From Volvariella volvacea V23 (Eukaryota; Basidiomycota; Agaricomycetes; Agaricales; Pluteaceae), in the NCBI GenBank assembly GCA_000349905.1, contig KB722751.1, positions 487,512 to 551,511 on the forward strand: 64,000 nt of DNA, given 5' to 3'. This document shows positions 56,173 to 64,000 of this stretch, one piece after another. Under the pieces are notes generated by a model. The model ran no database searches, was not told the DNA's origin, and saw only the letters and a program-made list of their open reading frames with translations. The position numbers and the translations under genes were made by a program. Position 1 is the first letter of the stretch; each line of letters opens with the position of its first letter.

Positions 56173-58210
56173 ATGAGGTCTTTGTTATCCTCAGTCGCCT
56201 CTTTGGCAGTCCTATTCGCAGTTGCCAAGCCTGCTTTGGCCGCCGTCCCAGTATGGGGACAATGTGGTGTAAGTGATCTCGCTGCATGCTATAGTACCAC
56301 GTAGGCTGAGGTGCTTTCCTCCAATTCATAGGGCAATGGTTGGAGTGGTGAAACCACATGCGCTTCTGGTTCCACTTGTGTTGTCGTCAACGAATGTATG
56401 CTTGCTCGTTTCAAGTTATGGTACCTCAACTAAGTATTGTGGGTACACAGGGTACCACCAATGCCAGCCTGGCGCCGGACCTACGACAACCAGCAGCGCA
56501 CCCAACCCCACCTCCAGTGGCTGCCCGAATGCCACCAAGTTCAGATTCTTCGGTGTCAACCAGGCTGGTGCTGAGTTTGGCGAGAACGTGATCCCAGGCG
56601 AACTTGGCACCCACTACACATGGCCAAGCCCAAGGTATGCAGAGTTATGGATGCCGGCTTGATAACACCTGCTGACTATATGATAGCTCGATTGATTACT
56701 TCGTTAACCAGGGCTTCAACACCTTCCGTGTCGCGTTCAAGATTGAGCGACTGAGCCCACCAGGAACCGGTCTGACTGGCCCCTTCGACCAGGCCTACCT
56801 GAATGGTCTTAAGACGGTAAGATTTCTTGGAGCTATTCGTTGGCATGTAATACAACTTCCAATAGATTGTCAACTACATTACTGGCAAGAATGCATATGC
56901 AGTGCTTGATCGTGAGTTCCTGTTTTATTTCAACCCTATTAAACTCTTAGGTTGACATTCTACAAAGCCCACAACTACATGCGTTACAATGGCAATGTAA
57001 TCACAAGCACCTCCAAGTATGTTCCCCCTTATTATCTTGTACAGTACACTGATGAGTCTGCAGCTTCCAGACCTGTACGTTTGCATGTCACTACTCTACC
57101 TAATAGAGGTTGACTTTCCCAATAGGGTGGAATAAGCTAGCCACCGAATTCGTACGTTCACTTGGGTGTTACGCTTCGCTCTGCTCACAGCCTCTTTAGA
57201 GGAGCAACACCCGTGTCATTTTTGGTACTTCAAAATCCTTAAGTCGCTTGAACAGATGTTGACCCAGAGGCGCAGATGTCATGAACGAGCCTTACCAAAT
57301 CGATGCTAGCGTCGTCTTCAACCTTGTATGTATTATTTTGAAGTGACTCATTTAGTGATGCTCATGTCGCATCATAGAACCAAGCTGCCATCAATGGTAT
57401 CCGAGCTAGCGGTGCTACAAGCCAGCTCATTCTTGTAGAAGGTTAGTTCAATATATTAAGCATGCAGACTCGGCATTGACTCAATTATGTTTGTTTTAGG
57501 AACTGGTATGTGCCTAGGCATTATTTCTGAAGCCATACTGACACGATTGCAATCCAGCATGGACAGGAGCATGGTGTAAGCAATTTCTCCATGGAATAAG
57601 CAAGCGATCCATTAATTACTCTTCGTCTAGCTTGGGAATCTAGCGGAAACGGTGCAGTCTTCGGTGCCATTCGAGATCCTAACAACAATACGGCCATCGG
57701 TTAGTGTGCGCCAACTATTGTTAATTGCTGAAAGTAAACTGCCCCTTTCTTAATCTCTAGAGATGCACCAATACCTCGACTCTGATAGTTCTGGTACCTC
57801 TGCCACTTGCGTGTCATCGACGGTTGGCGTAGAGCGTCTCAGAGTTGCAACTGACTGGCTCAGGAGGAACAACCTCAAGGGCTTCCTCGGTGAGATGGGT
57901 GCAGGGTCCAACGATGTTTGCATCGCTGCTGTTAAGGGTGCACTTTGCGCTATGCAACAATCTGGTGTCTGGATCGGTACGTATACTTTGAGCTCTAAAT
58001 CAAATCTATTACTGACGATGCCTCTCCAATCTTGAACAGGATACTTATGGTGGGCAGCTGGTCCATGGTGGGGTACAGTGAGTGCTGTTCTCTTAAAATG
58101 GACGACTCCGGTGCTAATGAGCGAGTTCTCAGTACTTCCAATCTATCGAGCCTCCCAATGGTGCTTCAATCGCCCGCATTCTCCCAGAGGCTTTGAAACC
58201 ATTCGTGTAA
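56173..58210 (+). CDS. Secreted GH5 (subfamily 5) endoglucanase with N-terminal CBM1
   Basis: A 389-residue cellulase from 17 exons: 56173-56268, 56332-56395, 56451-56634, 56687-56816, 56866-56911, 56968-57016, 57064-57074, 57126-57151, 57200-57224, 57276-57325, 57378-57441, 57500-57505, 57558-57575, 57631-57699, 57761-57976, 58040-58077, 58133-58210. Signal peptide MRSLLSSVASLAVLFAVAK; CBM1 VWGQCGGNGWSGETTCAS to WYHQCQPG with the four cysteines and aromatic residues; a Thr/Ser/Pro linker; then the GH5 barrel: KFRFFGVNQAGAEFGEN, FNTFRVAFKIERL, the acid/base Glu in VIFDVMNEPYQ, VEGTAWTGAWSW, and the nucleophile Glu in FLGEMGAG. It cuts internal beta-1,4 bonds of cellulose. All catalytic parts are intact. 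One exon is 6 nt and one 11 nt. Confidence 0.93.
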
Positions 58211-58547
58211 AAGGCACTGTAGCCTATGCTGTACCTACCTCCTTGTACAACCTACAACAATTTCGTTTCCTTTATCATAGCCTGAGTATCTCCGGCGATC
58301 CCCGATCTCTAATTGGCATCCAGGAGAGGAAATTTTGCGTGCCCTTCTGCACTGTCCCCACTCTATCTGCCCAAGGCGCAATATTGCTCCGTATTCATAT
58401 TACTGCGCTGGACGGTGTCTGTACCTCTGACGTACTCGCGCCACCCCAAACCTATTGAGGACAGCTCAGTTGCATAGCCGCATCAGACGGACATCATGGT
58501 CACAGGTCGAGAGCCCAGCAAGAGGACAGTGACAGCTGATTTCCCCT

Positions 58548-58573
58548 AAGATTGCAAATTAAGATTGCAAATT
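58548..58573. repeat. Perfect tandem duplication of 13 bp
   Basis: aagattgcaaatt occurs twice in direct succession. It is AT-rich and could be a replication slippage product or a target-site scar. Confidence 0.8.
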
Positions 58574-58667
58574 TATGGAAGCTTTTCACACGAGATATCA
58601 ATTCTTGCGCATTTGGTAGCTTGCGAAGCATCCTCGAAATCAGACGAGGATGTAAGGTCGAGCCCGG

Positions 58668-58695
58668 GACGCCTACGGATGTGTTCCGTAGCGTC
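58668..58695. repeat. Small inverted repeat (hairpin)
   Basis: Arms ctacgga and tccgtag flank a 5-base loop, extended by gacg/cgtc after one bulged base. A weaker inverted repeat (tcctcg/cgagga) lies just upstream at 58631-58650. The function is unknown. Confidence 0.55.
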
Positions 58696-59108
58696 AGTAC
58701 TTAGTGTGGATCATCGACGCGAGCACGTTTGATCGGATTGGTTCGGCATTACATACGTGTTCAATGTGTGGCACTCCTGGCTGCGTATTTCCAGTTTTCT
58801 TCGTCTTTAGACTCGAGTCTAGTCCTACGAACTGCTTATCAGGTGCCCCCGATGCATTGGATTCGTTAAGTGGTATGACGCCAGACGGTCATCTGAATGG
58901 TTAGTGGTATCATTGGATCAACATGCTGACTGAATCATGTTTCATCTCATTGATAGCATGAGGCCTTGAACTTCTGGACGTGACCGTTTTGCCAAATGCA
59001 GCCCTGAGCTGTTGGAGATCTATCTTTGACAACAACACGCCCCTTCACCCAAATTGCTTATAATCACCCCGGTTTCACAGCTTAGCCGACCCCGTTCAGC
59101 AAAGCGCT

Positions 59109-61599
59109 ATGTCACATTTACCGCCCTTGAACACCGTCGCAAGCGACCCGCTTATTAGCACCGACCTTTCGACCTACCACTCCCCGATAATATCAGAGTT
59201 TTCGCCCGCCATGTCGCAGCCGAGTCCTGAGCAGCTGGACTCACAGGTTGCTGGGCCATCAACCCCCAGTGAAGCGGATCCACTGCTTTCTCATGCCAAA
59301 CCATTTTATCGCGCAAGACCGATGTGGTTCGTATTCAATTGACGCATTCTTGACGCCTTCTCAACATCATGTCAGGCTGGTGCCCTTTGCAATAACAGCG
59401 GCTTTGGTGGTGAGTCCACCTACGCGTTTCGCCAAGTAGCTCGCTCACTCAACGCGAACAGCGGGGAATGACTCTTGCCCCAAGAGTCGAGGTCTTTACA
59501 CAACTCTCCTGCTACCGCTTACACGGGCATCCAAACTACAATCACTCCACGACATCTCCAATCGCGTCTAATCCCACTCTTCGGCCCCTTTACACCGTTC
59601 TCGATCCACTAGCGCCTCATCCTCATCCCGAGTGGCAATCACGCCATTATGATACAAATGACTCGAAACTGGTATTGGTGTCGTTCTCCCCACTACAGGG
59701 AGATGGAGGTTATGGCGAAGATGAGGACGACCCGCGACGGCTACCGTCGGCCAAGTGTGTGTCAGACGCTGAGGTGCAATCCGGGGCTGCACAGCTTCAG
59801 ACAATGATGACAGTGATCATGGGGTCTCTTTCGGCGATGACAACAGGCTGGTGGGGTCATTTCAGCGAACGACACGGACGAAATAAAGTACTGGCAATAT
59901 CCACTTTTGGGTTTCTCGTCACGTAAGTCATTGTCGTATTTGGAATGGCTCAATCTCTAAACATAGCGAAGCGATCTGATGTTCATACTGGCCTCAACAC
60001 CGAATTCTCCGCTGTCTGCCCATGGGCACCGACTTCTTATGGTAGCGCCATTCATCGAGGGCCTACTTGGTGGCTGGTCGACCTTGCAGTCAGCCACATC
60101 TGCATACATTAGTGACTGCACTTCGAGCGGCTCTCGCGCTCATATATTTTCGAGATTTACGGGCGCTTTTTATCTTGGACTCAGTGTTGGTCCCGCGATT
60201 GGTGGATGGCTCATTCGGCATGACTTCATAGGGGCGAAGTCGTGGACAGCAGAGGCGGGGCATACCGTGACCTCGGTGTTTTGGATGGCCGTTTTATGCT
60301 CGTTCCTCAATTTCATCCAAGCCCTATTTATACTTCCGGAGTCACTGGACAAGAAGAGACAACAAGCTATCGCCCAACACCAGTCAGACACCAAGGGAAA
60401 GCAGCGCGCTGTTGAGGCTGAAGAGCCGCCTAGATCTGGGCCCAGGACTACTCAACCTAATGGTGCCACTTCGAACGGATTGCTACGGCAGCTTTTCAAA
60501 CCAATTGAAGTGTTCCTACCTGTCACTGTTGTCCGGAACGGGAGACAAAGAAGAGACTGGAGCTTGACTCTTCTTGCTGGTGCTTTATTCGCGTATATGC
60601 TCTCTGGGGTACGGTATTTCATTATGGGGTGAGGAAAAGAAGATTTCTGATCTCCATTCTAGGGCATCTATCAATTGAAATACCTTTATGCCGTCCATGT
60701 CTATGGGTGGACTGCGGAGCAGCTCAGCTACTATATTTCGTTCCTTGGGGGTGCCCGAGCGACATTCCTTCTATTCCTTCTACCATGTCAGTATTTTTTT
60801 CGTTATCACCACCTCATCTTATTGATTTCGATCGTCAACAGTCCTTATATCAACTTTTAAACCAAAGCAAGAGACGAGCCTTGCAACCGGTCCCAAGAAA
60901 CCCCCTCCTACACAATCTCAACTAGCACAAGAAATATCTTTTGACCTATCACTAACCAGATGCTCTCTCCTTGTTGACATTCTATCGAACACACTCACTA
61001 CTTTGGTTCCACCGCCTGCTTACAAGGCTCATTCTCTACCTGCTGATGGTACTGCTCAACACCAGCCGGACCAATCTGGGAAACATAGCCAGGCATTTTT
61101 TGTTATGGCGACCGCCTTGAGCAGCATGGGATCTGGAACCTTACCTGCTGTCCAAAGTTTAGCTCTATGCATCGTTCAGCTGAGAGCGCTTCGAAGTGGG
61201 AATCCAACGGGAGGATCAGATGAAAGCACTGGGAAATTGCTTGGCGCTTTGGCTGTTCTGCAAGCTATTGGTCAAATGGTACTTGCTGTGAGTCAGGTTG
61301 TTTGCTGTGCAAGCCCTGCGAACTGAAACCCGTTCTAGCCAATGCTCTTCGGACTGATATATAGTGAAACAGTTGCCACTTATCCCAAGGTAATATTTAC
61401 CACAGCTGCCGGGATTCTATTTCTTGCACTAGTGCTTGTCTTATTGGTACAGGCACCTGACGTCAGGGCAAGGAAAGGAACTCGGCGGACCTTCAAGGAC
61501 GTGGAGCGTGGCCGTTCACGAGTTAGCAAGGACCTCCGAGGAGGTGCAGCACAATACGGGAGTATCGTTGCCTCCTCCTCCAAGCCCCATCGTAGATAG
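59109..61599 (+). CDS. MFS transporter (drug/general-substrate type, 12 spans)
   Basis: A 726-residue transporter from exons 59109-59326, 59376-59409, 59462-59922, 59972-60608, 60663-60786, 60842-61287 and 61339-61599. The N-terminus is a ~75-residue hydrophilic Ser/Pro tail ending in a dileucine-like DPLLS. MFS motif A is GHFSERHGRNKVLAIS between spans 2 and 3; SRFTGAFYLGLSVGPAIGGW lies at spans 4-5. A long loop between halves is charged and Ser-rich. The second half has YGWTAEQLSYYISFLGG and a conserved ATALSSMGSGTLPAVQSLAL. It resembles the YCR023C/tetracycline-type group, possibly vacuolar; substrate unknown. The first intron uses a GTTCG donor. In intron 3 the acceptor is ambiguous (AAG at 59971 fits the frame). 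Confidence 0.85.
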
Positions 61600-61783
61600 A
61601 GCCCTGATTAATGCCTGCTGTTATCGCTATGCTTTGTTAGACTAGAATTGGATTAATGATATTATTATTCTCCGGCCAGATCAACACCTGCAAATAAGGC
61701 ATGGGAAGGCTGATGAACAACAATCCCATTCTACTCAGCAACCTCGTCGTCGTCCACTGTCTGTTGTCGTCTACGTCGCTGCC

Positions 61784-63301
61784 ATGAACAATGCTTCCTC
61801 TAATGCCGTCGCCGGTCCTTCGACTCCCCGAAAGCCATCGTCACCGACGTTGCCAACATCGAATTTTGCGCTACCTGACCCGCCTCTCTTTTTGCCACCT
61901 CCAGGTCTGGGGATCCTCTTTCGGCCTCAGAACTCACTTATCATGCCTCCTTTATAGGTGTATCGCAGCCGACAGGATACCTTGCAAGTACCCAGGACCT
62001 ACTCCAGCGCTTTCAGCTTTTGCCGGCGTACGATAAATACGTCCGCCCATTCGCCGCCCCCGCTGAAACTGGGCTTGATCAAGGGCTTGCCTCGACGCAA
62101 ACCGCGCACTATTCAGTTGCAATGGACAAGGGAAAGGGGAAAGAGGTCGCTTCGGGTGGATTGGGTGGTACGCAAGGAGTAGGGGTTGCTGGAGTCGGTG
62201 AAGGTGAGGACGATGAAGGACCTCAGGCTGGAAAAGGCGACAAGAAGAGGAAGAACAATTACAAGCACTTGATCAAGGGTATACCAGGTGTGCTTGATTG
62301 ACTTTACCGTGATTATGTCCTTTTATCGCTGGATTCCCCACAGGAAAGCACTCGGTGAAGAAGGATGAATATTTCACGACACTGATATTGGTTCCCCCAA
62401 AGCAAACGGTACGGATAGTACCGTTTGACGCAAGGACGCAACGAGATGCTTTCACAGTGAGCGTGGAGGGACTCAAAAACGTATGTCTACTAGCTCTACC
62501 CCTTCGTCTCTTATCCGCTCATCCTATGGACTTTACTGATCGTGCCCTACAAAATTACAGTGGAATGCCAGCAATCTGATCCTCGAATCGGCACAGGCAC
62601 GAGAGGATCGCAAACAGCGGGTTCGTCTGAGTTTATTTCGATTCCAACATACCCTAACTATAGTGTTTTATTCACAGAAAGAGGCCAAGCGCCTTGCGAA
62701 GGCGCAGGCTGCCGGCGGTGGAATGCCCGTCCCCGGTGCACCTGTAGCATCACCTCAAGTGCCCATACAAGCCCCAATACCAACTTCTGTCTCTGCACCT
62801 TCTGTCTTGAATCGCCCTGCTGCAGGTACCCCTCAACCCAATACGTCAACCGCCACGAAGCCGGCATCGTCGGCTCCTCGATCGGGGCAGGCAGTCCCCC
62901 GACCGGGTTCAGCGGTTCAACGACCAGGTTCAGCCCGACCAGGTTCAGCTTTATCAGGCCGGCCAGCCACAAGTACGCCTAAGCCCACTGTCGCTGCCTC
63001 AAATGTGGCACCATCAATACGAAACACCACCCCAGCTAATGGGCAGGCCCCATCCTCAACTCCACAAAGGGGTACAAAACGAGAGAGGGAGGACAGCGCA
63101 GCGGCACTGGGGGCAAATGTCAATGGGCCTCCCGTTGTGAACGGGTATACAAATGGGAATGCTGTTCCACATCATGGCACGGACGGGGCAACATCTCCTA
63201 TCGTGAATGTACGGGCGGGTGTTCCCGGTGTCCGACCGAGACCCGTCAAGAAGCAACGGGTGGTGAGCCTTGATTCTAATTTCCCGACAACCCCGTCTTG
63301 A
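61784..63301 (+). CDS. MED19: Mediator subunit 19 (Rox3)-like protein
   Basis: A 423-residue protein from exons 61784-61904, 61958-62287, 62344-62480, 62561-62620 and 62678-63301. The N-terminal part has LASTQDLLQRFQLLPAYDKY followed by VRPF, and the core YKHLIKGIPGKHSVKKDEYF, where the K.LI.G.PG pattern is that of Mediator subunit 19. Next come LILVPPKQTVRIVPFD and a charged helix (ILESAQAREDRKQRKEAKRL). The C-terminal half is a Pro/Ser/Ala-rich low-complexity region with basic clusters (GTKRERED, RPRPVKKQRVV), typical of nuclear proteins. MED19 sits in the Mediator head/middle and links activators to RNA polymerase II. The identity rests on short motifs. Intron 4 uses a GTTCG donor. Confidence 0.65.
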
Positions 63302-63821
63302 CCTATTGGTTCCTACAGGACATGCATGGACAAGCACGAGATATGGCTGCTCCCATCCAACAGCAACCAACCCCCCAAGGGGTTTAGGGTGCATGGTGTC
63401 AACAGATCGGATCTCTTCAATATTTAAATTATTTTTCCTGCTTAGACAGCCATCAATTATACTGGCCTGCTGCGAAGGAATTCATATACACGCCCCTTGC
63501 TTCACTCCTTAGTACCAACACGCCTGGTTTCCCCAGAAACAGTACGGTTCATATTGGCCTCGGGTTATAGCCGCGGATCTCCGTACCGGCCGATTGTCTC
63601 CCGCCTTCTGTGGAAGTGATAGGTGCACTGGTAGCAGACTTCTGTCCATCAAGCATCAAGTATCGCTGACCGCTCACCATCTACGTCGCGCAAATACAAG
63701 ATATCCTTCTATCAAAGTCAAAGGAAGAAAATATACAAACGTTTCCTCGTCCCGTTCTGCTCCACCCTTCTCTTGCTTATTGCTAGTAACCCCTCCCCCT
63801 CGACATCGACATCCTTCGCGT
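63302..63821. other. Intergenic at the right side
   Basis: About 520 bp after the MED19-like stop. It ends in pyrimidine-rich DNA just before a possible new start codon. No gene supported inside. Confidence 0.5.
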
Positions 63822-64000
63822 ATGTTGCCCCACACCAACCCGACCCCATTCAACCCCGCACTTATACGCCCCGCACCAAAAGCCTTACGTCTAGAGAGGT
63901 TGTTTCTTTGTTGACCCTCACAAATCGAGTGCTATCGGACATCGCACAATCCCAAAGAATTGCATGCATACCTCGTACGTACATGATAATGACAACTGTT
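63822..64000 (+). CDS. Possible 5' end of a gene running off the window
   Basis: An ATG at 63822 opens a frame reading MLPHTNPTPFNPALIRPAPK, then ALRLE. A plausible 58-bp intron (63899-63956, GTTGTT...AAAG) would continue it as RIACIPR before the edge. A pyrimidine-rich tract precedes the ATG, as often in fungal promoters. Too short to assign to a family, and it may not be real. Confidence 0.3.

Larger units (their letters stand above)
58211..59108. other. Intergenic, about 0.9 kb, with small repeats
   Basis: No gene supported between the cellulase stop and the MFS gene. It holds a 13-bp tandem repeat and two small hairpins (58631-58650 and 58668-58695). The rest shows no structure that I can name. 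Confidence 0.5.

Noticed and set aside
1..64000. A dedicated secondary-metabolite, defence or mobile-element cluster
   Set aside because: No transposase, polyketide or peptide synthase, terpene cyclase, P450 group, NLR or phage-like gene was found. The acyltransferase stands alone among housekeeping genes.
1..64000. tRNA, rRNA or CRISPR features
   Set aside because: No cloverleaf-type sequence with A and B boxes, rRNA segment or regular repeat-spacer array was recognised by eye. A tRNA scan would be decisive.

Overview
The window is nuclear DNA from a filamentous basidiomycete, most likely an agaricomycete. Genes are dense and intergenic gaps short. Almost every gene is cut by many introns of about 45-75 bp. 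The gene content also fits: a CBM1-GH5 cellulase, a secreted SGNH (CE12-like) esterase, a type I metacaspase and fungal-type URK1, SVF1, OMA1 and COX4. There are no bacterial operons, rRNA, tRNA, CRISPR or transposon genes that I could support. One 100-N scaffold gap lies at 37459-37558.

I rebuilt the genes by hand from conserved protein motifs, GT/AG (rarely GC/AG) splice sites and reading-frame closure. Every complete model but one sums to a whole number of codons; the exception is a calcium/proton exchanger with one extra base. Exon boundaries are inferences, but motif continuity across them is usually strong.

Layout. 1-8.8 kb: partial ketohexokinase (-), ACL4-like ribosomal-protein chaperone (-), an unknown protein (+), SVF1 (+), OMA1 mitochondrial protease (+). 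9.1-14.6 kb: methionine-permease-like transporter (-) and a secreted protein with an internal duplication (-). 14.6-16.7 kb: the largest empty stretch. 16.7-23.7 kb: APH-like kinase (-), COX4 (-), CAX-type Ca2+/H+ exchanger (+), secreted esterase (-). 24-33.8 kb: uridine kinase/UPRT (-), CTU2 (-), an unknown protein followed after 38 bp by a wax-synthase-like acyltransferase (+), gamma-glutamylcyclotransferase-like protein followed after 83 bp by a PPN2-like phosphatase (+). 34.3-44.6 kb: metacaspase (-), gap, a 28-exon sugar transporter (+), an SRS2/UvrD-type helicase (+). 45.5-51.4 kb: Hsp20-like protein (+), unknown basic protein (-), methionyl-tRNA synthetase (-). 51.6-63.3 kb: OPT transporter (+), SARAF-like protein (+), GH5 cellulase (+), MFS transporter (+), MED19-like subunit (+). 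A possible gene start lies at the right edge.

The genes do not form one pathway; this is a housekeeping region with some nutrient-acquisition genes. The most unusual signal is in gene architecture. Nine microexons of 6-11 nt occur in four unrelated genes, and six are exactly 8 nt, each coding part of a conserved motif. Others are repeated GTTCG 5' splice sites, GC-AG introns, a run of symmetric phase-2 exons in the metacaspase prodomain, and two very tightly spaced tandem gene pairs.
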